61,440 bases of DNA. Origin: an uncultured bacterium (GTDB taxonomy: Bacteria; Planctomycetota; Uabimicrobiia; Uabimicrobiales; JABWCH01). The position numbers and the translations under genes are program-made. Below are positions 36,613-46,157 of the stretch, piece after piece (within the stretch, counting starts at the first letter, position 1; every line of letters starts with the position of its first letter). The stretch spans positions 1 through 61,440 of the forward strand of contig CALKWO010000117.1 in the NCBI GenBank assembly GCA_938003875.1, in the 5' to 3' direction. The notes beneath the pieces were generated by a model, which saw nothing but the letters and a program-made list of their open reading frames with translations, was not told the origin of the DNA and made no database searches.

Positions 36613-38904
36613 CTAAAGCCCCGCAGCACGTTCCATGAGTTTGAACACGAGTTTGCGGATGCGAGAAGGTGCAATGACTCCAGAGAGGAGTTTTTTTACT
36701 GTTTGTATCCTGAAAAAAGCGATTTCTTCTTTGCCTGAGCTTGCCTTGCTGATAAGCTGGATGATTTCACCATACTCCTGGATTTCTTCTATCATAAGGT
36801 TTATCATTTGCAAATAGACATCGTTTACCATGCGAATTTTTTTGTGTTTCAGGGTAAAGCCAAAAGAGGCTTTGTTTTCCTTGTCCAGAAAGAGATAGAC
36901 GTTGACATTGCTTTTTCTCATGGCCTTGGCGATCATGGTATAATGCTGAGAACCATCAGAAATCAGGTATTCCTTGCCAAAGGAACGCCAGAATGCCTTG
37001 AAAAAAGAAGGAGAGGAGAGATCCTGAAAGAATTTTTCCATCCTTGCTCCCAGGGCAATATGAAGACGGCAGATTTTCTGGAATTCGCTCAATCTTTTGG
37101 GGAAATACCAGGCTCGTGAGATACTGTCTATTTCCTGGCGAGGGAACGTGAGAGTGGCCTTCCCTTCTTTTACCTTGAGAACAATCCCCAGATCGCCTAT
37201 TTCACTTGCCAGGAATATACCATAGTTTTTATCGGGAAGCAATTGTACAAGATTTCCATATTCCAGAAGCTTTTTGTGCAGGAAATGAAGGATTTCTCTG
37301 AGCAAAAGGATATTGCCATAGAATCGTAGCTCTGTACCATTGAGTCCCCCAAGTTTTTGCATGAGCCATCTGGTTTGCTCCTGTCTGGCTTGCGGAAAAA
37401 GCTCTCCTGATCTCTGGTTTTCATAGCGAACCAATTCCAATATGCTTCTTCCTATATGCGGACAAAGCCCTATAAGGTCGCTGGAATTGCCTGTCCTTTT
37501 CCCTTGAAACAAAGATGTCCAGATAAAATGAGAAATTCTTTCCAGCAAAATCCACAAGGATTTGGTGTCTATAGAGAACTCCAGCAGGGGAACTTCCAGA
37601 AAAAGAGGCTCTTTTTCTTCTTCCAGCGAGTATGTAGAATAGGCCTCTACCATTTCCCGAATGCTATCGAGAATAGCATAGCGTTCTTCGTTCCCTTCTT
37701 CTTGTATTTTCTCTTGTATTTTCCAGCCTTCTTTTTGTGCGTATTCTATGCTTTCTCTAAGAAGAGAAAAAGATGGGCGCATCCCCAATGTACTTTGGAT
37801 TCTTTCAGCAGAAAGCTCTCTGAGAGAGAACAAATACGAAAGGGTTTCTTCTCGCAGACAGGGAATCTTTTTTTCTGCTCGCAAAGCATTGAAAAAGCCA
37901 TGAGTTTCTTCTAAGAAAGAGGCCATTGCTTTTGACCAGGATTCGGGAATCTGGATTTGTTCCTGATAGCCTATTTGCATGATATGCGCCAGCCTGGTTT
38001 CCCATCCTAAAATTTTTTTGCGAGGCAAAAGATCAGCAAGCGTAGAGAGCAGTGTTGCTGTTTCTATGCTTTGAGAAGCTATGTTGAAAATGCGATGGGG
38101 AATCGAAGGCCTGAGCAAAAACAAAAAAATAGCAAGTCCCAGATCCCTTGCATTCAGAAGGGATATTCTCTGAGGCATCTTTTGCAATGGCCCCAGGAGC
38201 ATTCCTTCTTCAATCAGCTTTCCTAGTAACATAGCCCCCGAAGGAATCCAGGCACCATAAAGGGGAGCAAGACGTAAATGGTAGGTTTCCATATCATGGA
38301 GAAGATGATAGCTGGCAGCGATTTCTTCTGCCTCCTGGAGGCTTTTTCCTATTTCTGTTTCAGGATTTAACCGTTCTTCTTCATAGGCAGCGTGTTCCCC
38401 TTTTCCATAGATAGAAAAATCTGAAAAGAACACGATTCTTTTGACATTTACTTTAATAGCACTGTTGCAAATGCTTTCTACCTGCCTCACATTTCTTTCG
38501 TAAATCTGGTCTTTTGTTTCCTGTCCCAAAGGCCATATCATGTCGCAATGAAGAATCATCTGCGGGCGGAAAGTGGATATTGTTTCTTCTATGTCCCTCA
38601 CTCTTCTTTGCAAAGGAGCATAGCGAACCTTCTCGTATCTCTTTTGATCCAGATACTCTGGCTTTCTGGCAGTGTCTACACCTAAAATTTCCGCCATTCC
38701 TAAAAGATGAGAAAGTGCATGTAAAATATAATGCCCTAGCCATCCAGATGCCCCTGTCACAAGGATACGGGGATTCTTTTGCTCCATAATCCACGGATTC
38801 TGCCCTTTCTGTAAACCTTCTATCTCGTCATAATCAAAGGGAATGTCTTTATCCGAAGAAGCATTGCGAGGCCATTCCAGTAAATCTTTTAATTCTCTAC
38901 TCAT
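36613..38904 (-). CDS. SDR-family protein lacking YxxxK, fused to unknown C-terminal domain
   Basis: 763 residues. Residues about 45-370 are an extended short-chain dehydrogenase fold: GASGWLG at 51-57 and SDFSIYGKG at 161-169. Where the catalytic YxxxK should stand, the sequence reads EIGKSLQEAE, so Tyr is replaced by Ile185 and Lys by Leu189; I infer NAD-binding without normal catalysis. Residues about 430-763 match nothing I recognise; they are mixed alpha/beta with an Arg/Lys-rich end. The start overlaps the previous gene by 8 bp, so the two are translationally coupled. Confidence 0.7.
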   Translation of the reverse strand: MSRELKDLLEWPRNASSDKDIPFDYDEIEGLQKGQNPWIMEQKNPRILVTGASGWLGHYILHALSHLLGMAEILGVDTARKPEYLDQKRYEKVRYAPLQRRVRDIEETISTFRPQMILHCDMIWPLGQETKDQIYERNVRQVESICNSAIKVNVKRIVFFSDFSIYGKGEHAAYEEERLNPETEIGKSLQEAEEIAASYHLLHDMETYHLRLAPLYGAWIPSGAMLLGKLIEEGMLLGPLQKMPQRISLLNARDLGLAIFLFLLRPSIPHRIFNIASQSIETATLLSTLADLLPRKKILGWETRLAHIMQIGYQEQIQIPESWSKAMASFLEETHGFFNALRAEKKIPCLREETLSYLFSLRELSAERIQSTLGMRPSFSLLRESIEYAQKEGWKIQEKIQEEGNEERYAILDSIREMVEAYSTYSLEEEKEPLFLEVPLLEFSIDTKSLWILLERISHFIWTSLFQGKRTGNSSDLIGLCPHIGRSILELVRYENQRSGELFPQARQEQTRWLMQKLGGLNGTELRFYGNILLLREILHFLHKKLLEYGNLVQLLPDKNYGIFLASEIGDLGIVLKVKEGKATLTFPRQEIDSISRAWYFPKRLSEFQKICRLHIALGARMEKFFQDLSSPSFFKAFWRSFGKEYLISDGSQHYTMIAKAMRKSNVNVYLFLDKENKASFGFTLKHKKIRMVNDVYLQMINLMIEEIQEYGEIIQLISKASSGKEEIAFFRIQTVKKLLSGVIAPSRIRKLVFKLMERAAGL

Positions 38905-41089
38905 GATTCACCTGTGATAAATTTTCATTAAAATAGGAAGCAATGTATTTTCCCATCCAAAGAATGCCTGGTTTTAGAATTTTAAGCCAGGGGACATTAT
39001 CCATAGAAAAAATTCTTTTGCCATGATAGAGGAAGAAAAAAGAATCCTTTTCTTTTTTCATTTCTATGACTAAGGGAAAATCCTTTCCCTGCACATCAGG
39101 AATACGGCAGGGAAATTCCAGAAAAGCAAAGCCTGTCTCTTTTTGCATCTGTACGAGTGCCCTGGAGCGTATCAGAAAATTGCCTTGTTTATCGAAAGGC
39201 ACCGCCCACGCGTGAAACAGCCAGAATTGGCAGGGAAAAATTTTTGATTCGGGAGGCATGGCAATACGGCTTTCTTCTATCCATACAGGAAAAGAAGGAA
39301 GAGAAGAAAACCGAAAGGAAGATGAATCTAAAGTGAATTTCCCTTGCTCATGCAGACCTACGAAAGTTTTCCACCAGTCTGGTATGCCTTCATAGCAAGC
39401 ATTGGCAGAAAATCGTACATGGCCTGATTCTTGAGGAAAAGTCCATGTGTGGGTAAGGTTTTTGACAAAGCCATGATGCTTGAGTATCCTTCCTGCAAGA
39501 GAATTCCAGAGCATGGTCGCAGAAAAGATGCGGTAGTTCTGATGCCTCAGAGAAATTTCAGGATGCCCCTGGATTTGCCCTAAAACACAAGTACCATAAA
39601 GGCCAGGGGCGATGTCTGACAATAGCGATGTATGGCTGATCCACTTTCTAAGCCCCCAGGCGATAGTATGGGAATGGCTGTGCCTGAATTCGAGAGATAC
39701 CTTGGATAGACAGCTTTCCATAGGGAAATGGATCTGGTATTCTTTCCCTCTGTCAGAGAGGAAAAGAGAAGTATTCCCCAAAAATTCACTATGTAGAAGC
39801 CTTTTGGTTTTAGGAGAAAAAAGAGCAAGCTGGAAATCACCCTGCCATTCTCTCACAGGCAATTGCTGGTAGCCACCAGAGATGAATAAATCTAAGATTT
39901 CCCCTTTGCTATTCTGGACTTTCAGGAAAAGGAGAATTTCTTCTCTCTTAATCTTTTCTGAAAACTCAGCAGGAATGATGTGTTCCACAAATTTTGACAA
40001 AAGCCGCAAATAGGTTTCATTGAGCCAGTCTGTAGCAGTGCTTAGCAAACCAACATTCAGAGAGAAAAAATCTTCGGATACGACTTTTTCTTTCCATTCT
40101 TTTATGCCCTGAGAATCGATTTGTAGAACAAGCGAATCTTTTTGGTCTTTCAGCTCTAAGTAAACAGGGTGTTCCTGCAAGTATTTTTTTGCATTTTGAC
40201 CATAAGAACAAAGCAACCCCAAGAATTTTTCCCGATCCCAATGGCATTCCCGCACAATCTTTTCGCCTGGGAAAAAAGCCAGAATTTCTGGCAGAGCTTG
40301 AAATAAATCATGGATTTCCAAAGGAATGCTAATCATCCATTCTTTACCGTATAAAGGTGCAAGGCATAAAAAATTGTTTTCCTTCACCCATGCACTGCCT
40401 TTCTTTATGCAAAAAGCAAGCACAAGGGGAAGATGGTTTTCCTGACGAAATTTTTTGGCGAATTCTATCCAGGATATTTCAGGACAGACCCTATCTTTAA
40501 GCTTAAGATAAGGGACTTTGCTGCCATACAGTATCCAGGGCAAAACCTCGTCTTCTGTAAAAAAAAGGATCCCCATACCAGAAAGAGGCAAAAACCAATG
40601 GATCAGTAGATGAATCCCTTTGAGAGAAAGAGAAACACGAGAGAAAAGCCTGTTCCAAAGCGTCTGGAACTGGCCTTCCAGTATTTTTCCCTGAAAAATA
40701 GAAAGCCACAGAGCTATTTTCCCCTGTTCTGCTGCTTTTTCTAAAGCTTCGTAAGATATTACGATCTTTTGCGAGGCAGAAGGAATATTTTCTGCTATCC
40801 TATACCATCTTTCTGGTTTCCCATCGCGTACCTCAAGGCAATAGGAGATGGTTTCTTCTTTGCTTTGGACTTCCCAGAGCAAATCTTCCCTATCCGAAAA
40901 ACCGCTTGTTCTCCAAAAGATTTCAAAGCAAAGAGCCAGAGAAGAAACCCAAACTTCTCCCAAATAGCTCATTTCCACCTTCCAATCTTTTTTTTTCTGG
41001 TGATACTGAACGATATTCTCTATCCCACATCGAAAAAAAGACTCTAATTCCAAAAAAGTTTCATTCCATTCAAGGTTATTTTCATTCAT
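38897..41089 (-). CDS. 730-residue protein, unknown, possible SCP2-like segment
   Basis: No membrane helix or signal peptide is evident, and I do not recognise the full length. Residues roughly 75-180 have the spacing of a sterol-carrier/SCP2-like domain: beta strand, RDGKPERWYRI, a short helix, then GKIALWLSIFQGKILEGQF and a leucine-rich helix. This is a pattern impression only. ATG at 41089 is preferred over a TTG at 41140, with GAGAAG just upstream. First gene of the two-gene operon with the SDR fusion, so the pair probably acts together. Confidence 0.6.
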   Translation of the reverse strand: MNENNLEWNETFLELESFFRCGIENIVQYHQKKKDWKVEMSYLGEVWVSSLALCFEIFWRTSGFSDREDLLWEVQSKEETISYCLEVRDGKPERWYRIAENIPSASQKIVISYEALEKAAEQGKIALWLSIFQGKILEGQFQTLWNRLFSRVSLSLKGIHLLIHWFLPLSGMGILFFTEDEVLPWILYGSKVPYLKLKDRVCPEISWIEFAKKFRQENHLPLVLAFCIKKGSAWVKENNFLCLAPLYGKEWMISIPLEIHDLFQALPEILAFFPGEKIVRECHWDREKFLGLLCSYGQNAKKYLQEHPVYLELKDQKDSLVLQIDSQGIKEWKEKVVSEDFFSLNVGLLSTATDWLNETYLRLLSKFVEHIIPAEFSEKIKREEILLFLKVQNSKGEILDLFISGGYQQLPVREWQGDFQLALFSPKTKRLLHSEFLGNTSLFLSDRGKEYQIHFPMESCLSKVSLEFRHSHSHTIAWGLRKWISHTSLLSDIAPGLYGTCVLGQIQGHPEISLRHQNYRIFSATMLWNSLAGRILKHHGFVKNLTHTWTFPQESGHVRFSANACYEGIPDWWKTFVGLHEQGKFTLDSSSFRFSSLPSFPVWIEESRIAMPPESKIFPCQFWLFHAWAVPFDKQGNFLIRSRALVQMQKETGFAFLEFPCRIPDVQGKDFPLVIEMKKEKDSFFFLYHGKRIFSMDNVPWLKILKPGILWMGKYIASYFNENLSQVNHE

Positions 41090-41389
41090 AAATCTTCTCA
41101 GAATAAATTTATATTGTGTAAGCTGCCAAAGCGGAGCCAAAAAACCTCTGTGATTGTGTTGTGATTCTATAGTCTTTACTCTTCTAAATCAAGCAGAAAA
41201 TATATGCTTCATCAGAATCCTTTGCACAGGCGGAATATAATAGATAGGGCAAGTTGTCTGGTATTTTCCCCTAACGGCAGGCGTTTAGAATTTGATTGCT
41301 TTTCTAGCCTGTCATGGTATACTATACACATTCAAAATGCAACTGGCATAACCCGTAAACACTAGAATCAGCAAAGGATTTTTCATTTC
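41090..41389. other. divergent intergenic region
   Basis: This 300-bp spacer separates two divergent operons. It holds the plus-strand promoter at 41296-41323. On the minus strand a TTGATT with a TATAGA 15 nt later (near 41165-41195) may serve the other operon. No ORF of note. Confidence 0.45.
41296..41323 (+). promoter_or_regulatory. promoter of the radical SAM operon
   Basis: TTGCTT (41296-41301), 16-nt spacer, TATACT (41318-41323). The leader to the ATG at 41390 would be about 60 nt. Confidence 0.45.
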
Positions 41390-42577
41390 ATGATATGGAA
41401 ATTGGTATATCGTATGTTGAAAGAAACGGATAAAAAACTTTTGGTCCAGTTTCTTTACAACTTTGCCTGGAAAGGAAGAGGAGCGGTAAAAAAATTTTAC
41501 CAACGGAAAAAGCAAGGGAAAAATTTTCCTGCTTTTCTGATGATCTCTCTTACCAACCAATGCAATCTTCATTGCAAAGGTTGCTGGATTACACCTTCAC
41601 AAAAGCCCGTCTATCTTCCTTTGGGTATTCTTTGTAAAATCATAGAAACAGCACGCCAAAACGGATCCTATTTTTTTGGGTTATTAGGAGGCGAGCCTCT
41701 TTTACATCCTGAGCTTTTTTCTATAATACAGCGTTATCCTGATTGCTATTTTCAGGTCTTTACCAATGGCACGCTTTTGGATGATAGAATTGCCAGAGAG
41801 ATGAGAAGACTGGGCAATGTCACGCCTCTGATCAGCATAGAAGGAAGAGAAAAAGAAAGCGATGAGAGAAGAGGAGGACGAGAGGTATACAGAAAAAGTA
41901 TGGAAGGCATTTTGCATTGTAAGAAGAACAAATTGATCACAGGGGTTGCCTGTAGTGTCTGTAAGAGCAATTTTCAAGATATGGTGAGTGAAGATTGCCT
42001 GAAAGATATGATTTCTGCAGGAGTCCATTATATCTGGTACTATATCTACCGCCCTGTAGGCGAAAACCCTTGTCCAGAGATTGCTCTTTCCCAGGAGCAG
42101 ATTTTGCATCTAAGAAAATTTATGGTAGAAATGCGCACTCGGTTTCCTTTAATCATTGTAGATGCCTATTGGGACGATAAAGGCAATGCTCTGTGCCCTG
42201 CTGCTACAGGAATCAGCCATCATATTAATCCTTATGGAGATGTGGAATTTTGTCCACCCCTTCTTTTTTCCAAAGACAATATAGGAGATGGCAGCTCACT
42301 AGAGGATATTCTGGAACAAAGCGAATTTCTAAAAAAATTGAGGCATTTCTGCACTCAGAAAACCAGAGGATGTGTGATTCTGGAATGCCCAGACCACCTG
42401 CAAAAATTTCTCTCTGAAGAAAAGGCTAGAGATACGAGTGGTCGCCCCAATCCAGGGCAGTTTTCGCAATCTTTTGCCTGTAGCCATCATATTCCTGGGC
42501 AGGAAATACCAGAAAAACATTGGGCTTACCGCCTGGCAAAAAAATACTATTTCTTTGGATTTGGAGCCTATGGATAG
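41390..42577 (+). CDS. radical SAM enzyme
   Basis: 395 residues. The radical SAM cluster is C58-x3-C62-x2-C65 in NQCNLHCKGCW, followed by LLGGEPLLHPE (SAM-binding GGE). Later cysteines (LCPAATG, EFCPPLLF, HFCTQKTRGCVILECP) suggest one or more auxiliary clusters of SPASM type. It should cleave S-adenosylmethionine to start a radical reaction; substrate unknown. Its last codons overlap the DUF116-polyprenyl synthase start by 8 bp, so the substrate may be an isoprenoid lipid. It lacks the wording of the hopanoid enzyme HpnH. First gene of a four-gene operon. Confidence 0.85.
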   Translation: MIWKLVYRMLKETDKKLLVQFLYNFAWKGRGAVKKFYQRKKQGKNFPAFLMISLTNQCNLHCKGCWITPSQKPVYLPLGILCKIIETARQNGSYFFGLLGGEPLLHPELFSIIQRYPDCYFQVFTNGTLLDDRIAREMRRLGNVTPLISIEGREKESDERRGGREVYRKSMEGILHCKKNKLITGVACSVCKSNFQDMVSEDCLKDMISAGVHYIWYYIYRPVGENPCPEIALSQEQILHLRKFMVEMRTRFPLIIVDAYWDDKGNALCPAATGISHHINPYGDVEFCPPLLFSKDNIGDGSSLEDILEQSEFLKKLRHFCTQKTRGCVILECPDHLQKFLSEEKARDTSGRPNPGQFSQSFACSHHIPGQEIPEKHWAYRLAKKYYFFGFGAYG

Positions 42578-44147
42578 AATACATTGTATCCCTGAAAATA
42601 AAGAAGATAGAACGGCTATTTTAGAAAAAGTGAGGCAATATGTTGCCGCTCAGGCTCTTTTTCCGCCTTTATCTTTAGAAGAATTAGAAGAACACTCTGA
42701 TATTGTTTTATCCGAAGCAAGATATCCAGCAAGCTATAAAAATTGGGCCATGGTTTTGTTAAACAATGAATTGTGGAAAAATACCGTTGCTTCTATCCCT
42801 TATTCTCGCCGTATCTTCTTTTTACCACAGTGCATGAAAGCAAAAGAATGCAAGGGGGAAATGGATGAAATGGGATTGCTTTGTGCTCAGTGTGGAAGCT
42901 GTGATATGGGAGAAATCCAGGCTCAGGCTGAAGAGCTTGGGTATGCTGTGCTGATAGCAGAAGGGACAACGTTTGTAACTTCCCTTTTGGCCCAAGGCAA
43001 ATGCGATGCCGTTATTGGCGTAAGCTGCCTGGAAACCTTAGAAAGAGCGTTTCCTCACATGGTATCCCATGCTACTCCTGGTATTGCTATCCCCCTTTAT
43101 AAAGGAGGCTGTAAAGATACTAAGGCTGACAGAGATTGGATTCAAGAGTCTCTTTTGCTGAAATCATCCGAAAAGAAAGAGCCTGTCAGGCTGAATCGCA
43201 TACAAAACGAAGTGAATTCCTGGTTTAGCATGGAAAATCTGACAATTTTTCTAGGGAAACCCGAAAGCGATGTCGCCAGGATTGCCCTGGGCTGGCTCAG
43301 CAAATCAGGCAAAAGGTGGAGGCCGTTGCTTACAGTAGCTACATACCAGGCACTGGCAGCGAGAGAATATCCTTTGTTTTTGAAAAAAATTGCGATTGCA
43401 GTGGAATGCTTTCACAAAGCATCTTTGATCCACGATGACATAGAAGATCAGGAAGCCAATCGTTACGAAGAGGCTACTCTTCATCAGGAATATGGTATTC
43501 CTGTTGCCTTGAATGTTGGGGATTATATGATTGGTCTGGGCTATGAGCTTCTTTCCTCTTGCGGAATTTCTGCAGAAAAGATAGGAAAGATGATACGAAC
43601 TGCTGCCCAAAGTCATCTGGCTCTTTGTGCTGGACAAGGAGAAGAGCTGGCATGGAGAAGAAGCCTATCCGCTCTCTCTTTACAAAAGGCTATCTCTATA
43701 TTCCAGGAAAAAACAGCCCCTGCTTTTTCTGTGGCCCTGGTTTTAGGAGCTTTAGCAGCCGATGCGCCTGAGGCAATCTGTCAGATGCTCCAAAAATATA
43801 GCGAGTTTTTAGGGATAGCCTACCAGATACAGGATGATATAAAAGATTTAGAGCAGGAATGCTCTTCGCTTTCTTTTAGCTCTCCTTCTTTATTTCTCGC
43901 TATTGCCTGCGAAGAAGAAAATCAGGAACAAAAAGTGTTTTTAGAAAGCTTTTTTTCTCAACAATCCTGGAAAAAAGAAGAAGAGGAAAAATTGCGGGAA
44001 ATTTTAAAATCTCCCAAAATACAGGAAAAAGCAACAAGATTGAAAAAAGAATATATTAGTAAAGCCTATAAGAGCCTTTGTTTATTGCAAAATACAGATT
44101 TTAAACAACTGCTTTATAGAATTTTAGGAAAAATCATACAAGACTGA
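42570..44147 (+). CDS. DUF116 - polyprenyl synthase fusion
   Basis: 525 residues. The N-terminal third (about 80-185) is a cysteine-rich DUF116-like domain: C88, C94, C105, C108, C111, C145, C153 and C181, likely metal- or cluster-binding. The C-terminal part (about 210-525) is a trans-isoprenyl diphosphate synthase: GKRWRP 247-252, first Asp-rich motif DDIED 289-293, second DDIKD 422-426. Small residues (Ala284, Ser285) at positions -5 and -4 before the first motif suggest a long chain product. It starts at the ATG in ATGGATAG, inside the end of the radical SAM gene, with GGAG just before. The fusion implies that chain synthesis is tied to a redox or cluster function. Confidence 0.85.
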   Translation: MDRIHCIPENKEDRTAILEKVRQYVAAQALFPPLSLEELEEHSDIVLSEARYPASYKNWAMVLLNNELWKNTVASIPYSRRIFFLPQCMKAKECKGEMDEMGLLCAQCGSCDMGEIQAQAEELGYAVLIAEGTTFVTSLLAQGKCDAVIGVSCLETLERAFPHMVSHATPGIAIPLYKGGCKDTKADRDWIQESLLLKSSEKKEPVRLNRIQNEVNSWFSMENLTIFLGKPESDVARIALGWLSKSGKRWRPLLTVATYQALAAREYPLFLKKIAIAVECFHKASLIHDDIEDQEANRYEEATLHQEYGIPVALNVGDYMIGLGYELLSSCGISAEKIGKMIRTAAQSHLALCAGQGEELAWRRSLSALSLQKAISIFQEKTAPAFSVALVLGALAADAPEAICQMLQKYSEFLGIAYQIQDDIKDLEQECSSLSFSSPSLFLAIACEEENQEQKVFLESFFSQQSWKKEEEEKLREILKSPKIQEKATRLKKEYISKAYKSLCLLQNTDFKQLLYRILGKIIQD

Positions 44148-44160
44148 GGAGAATGGAACA

Positions 44161-45270
44161 ATGAAGTTAACGATAGTCATGCCTGTTTATAATGAAATCA
44201 ACACTATCGAAAAGATTCTCGATATAGTAGAAAAGGCGAAAGTTCCAGTAGAAATAACCGAAAAGGAAATCGTCGTTGTCAATGACTGCTCTAAAGATGG
44301 AACCAAAAAAGTTCTGGAAAAGCTTGTGGAAAAAGGAAAGCCCATTAAGGTCATCCATCATGAGATCAACCAGGGGAAAGGAGCTGCCTTAAGAACAGGC
44401 TTTCGTCATGCAACAGGCGATATCGTGATTATCCAGGATGCTGATCTGGAATATGACCCTGACGAATACCCTAAGCTTCTAAAACCCATTCTCAATGGAA
44501 AGGCTGATGTGGTTTATGGATCAAGATTTATGGGCAGCGAACCACACCGTATCCTGTATTTCTGGCATACCATTGCCAATAAAATTTTGACACTTACGTC
44601 CAATATGTTTTCTGACCTCAATCTGACAGATATGGAAACCTGCTATAAGGTGTTTAGAAAAAAAATACTGGATAAAATCATCATTGAAGAGAATCGTTTT
44701 GGTTTTGAGCCAGAGATTACAGCTAAAGTAGCAGAGCAGGCAAGAGAAGAAAACATAAGTATATATGAAGTAGGAATCTCGTATCATGGACGAACCTACC
44801 AGGAAGGGAAAAAAATTGGCATGAAAGATGCTTTCCGCGCATTATGGTGTGTGTGGAAATACAATACATCTCCTTTTGCACGAATTTTTAAATACGCTGT
44901 GGATGGAATTTTTGTTGCTCTATCACAGATTTTGACTATGATTTTTTTGGTAGAAGTATGTCATTTCAATACAATATGGGAAACTAATATAGCCAATGCC
45001 ATCAGCATTGAAGTTTCCATTATAACAGGATTTATCCTGCATTCTTTAAATACCTGGAGATATAAATACCAATCTCTTTCTGAGGTTTTTCATAAATTCA
45101 TTTCTTTTCATCTGGTAACAGGTATTTCTTTTATCGCAAGATTGATTCTTTTTTATATGCTATCTATGATTCATATACATTATATGGTCGCTACATTTAT
45201 TTGTATCGCCGTTGCGGTTACTATGAATTTTGTCGGATATAACCATTTTGTTTTCAAAAGAAAAAAATAG
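44161..45270 (+). CDS. GT2 glycosyltransferase with GtrA-like membrane domain
   Basis: 369 residues. The N-terminal half is a family 2 transferase like polyprenyl-phosphate mannosyl/glucosyl transferases: VMPVYNE at the start, VVNDCSKDGT, and the DxD-type QDADLEYDPDEYP. The C-terminal part from about 238 is a GtrA-like domain of four membrane helices ending FNFVGYNHFVFK-like. Such fusions load a sugar on a polyprenyl phosphate at the inner face and may flip it. The gene follows the prenyl synthase by 13 bp, so sugar transfer to its product is a natural inference. AGGAG before ATG. Confidence 0.87.
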   Translation: MKLTIVMPVYNEINTIEKILDIVEKAKVPVEITEKEIVVVNDCSKDGTKKVLEKLVEKGKPIKVIHHEINQGKGAALRTGFRHATGDIVIIQDADLEYDPDEYPKLLKPILNGKADVVYGSRFMGSEPHRILYFWHTIANKILTLTSNMFSDLNLTDMETCYKVFRKKILDKIIIEENRFGFEPEITAKVAEQAREENISIYEVGISYHGRTYQEGKKIGMKDAFRALWCVWKYNTSPFARIFKYAVDGIFVALSQILTMIFLVEVCHFNTIWETNIANAISIEVSIITGFILHSLNTWRYKYQSLSEVFHKFISFHLVTGISFIARLILFYMLSMIHIHYMVATFICIAVAVTMNFVGYNHFVFKRKK

Positions 45271-45287
45271 GGAGAAAATATAGAATT

Positions 45288-46115
45288 ATGTTAAACCAAG
45301 GCCCATTACAATGGATGGAGCAAAGGAAATCCTGGAGAGACTATAGCTCTCAAAAAATCGAAAAAGAAAAGCTAGAATTCTTAGAGAAATCCTTCCAGGA
45401 AATACAGTCTCCTTTTGGCAACAAAAGTGAATTTCAAATTGTCAATTTCACGGGCGATCTGAAGCCCTTTTTGACCTATGGTTTTGTAAAAGGTGTCAAG
45501 ACTTTCATAGCAGGCAAAGTCTCATCTTCCCCCATGAACTGGGAAGACTATGGTTGGGCGATGGAACATCTGGTTTTGCTCGCTACAGGTCTTGGACTCC
45601 ATACATGCTGGCTAGGTGGAACGTTTAGAAGGAGTTGTTTTGCAGAGAAGCTAAATCTTAAAAAAAACGAAGTTATCCCAGCCGTCCTGGCAATCGGATA
45701 TGGGAAGCAACAAAGAAGTTTTCGGGATCAGGTAATCCGAACCATAGCCGCATCCCATACCAGAAAGCTTTGGGCAACCCTCTTTTTTGAAAACGACTTC
45801 TCTACACCATTGATCCAGACAAAGGAAGAATATTCCACAGCTTTAAACATGATAAGGCTGGCTCCTTCTGCTGCGAATCGCCAACCCTGGCGTATTCTAA
45901 AGCAAGGGGACAGCTTCCATTTTTATCTCAAGAGATCAGCAGGCTATGATCAACATAAAAAAACCGATCTTCAAAGGGTAGATATGGGAATTGCCTTTTT
46001 GCACTTTGACTGGTGTCTCAAAGAGTTTAAAATACAAGGGAAATGGATACAAGAACCTCCTGCCATTGCCTGTCAAAGCGATATGGAGTATATAGCTAGT
46101 TGGAAAAAAGGCTAG
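45288..46115 (+). CDS. nitroreductase-like flavoprotein (TM1586 type)
   Basis: 275 residues, two nitroreductase-like half-domains in one chain as in the TM1586 family. Clues: RKSWRDYSSQKI (FMN phosphate contact) at the N-terminus, LGLHTCWLGGTF, and APSAANRQPWR in the second half. Expected to bind FMN and transfer hydride; substrate unknown. It follows the glycosyltransferase by 17 bp and ends the operon, so it may reduce the same lipid. Confidence 0.75.
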   Translation: MLNQGPLQWMEQRKSWRDYSSQKIEKEKLEFLEKSFQEIQSPFGNKSEFQIVNFTGDLKPFLTYGFVKGVKTFIAGKVSSSPMNWEDYGWAMEHLVLLATGLGLHTCWLGGTFRRSCFAEKLNLKKNEVIPAVLAIGYGKQQRSFRDQVIRTIAASHTRKLWATLFFENDFSTPLIQTKEEYSTALNMIRLAPSAANRQPWRILKQGDSFHFYLKRSAGYDQHKKTDLQRVDMGIAFLHFDWCLKEFKIQGKWIQEPPAIACQSDMEYIASWKKG

Positions 46116-46157
46116 GTTGGTCGTATTTCAGTGTATTTATTTTTAAGGACAAATGTT

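Noticed and set aside
41390..42577. HpnH or ladderane radical SAM assignment
   Set aside because: The cysteine-motif wording and neighbourhood do not match HpnH, and no ladderane or hopanoid genes are present.
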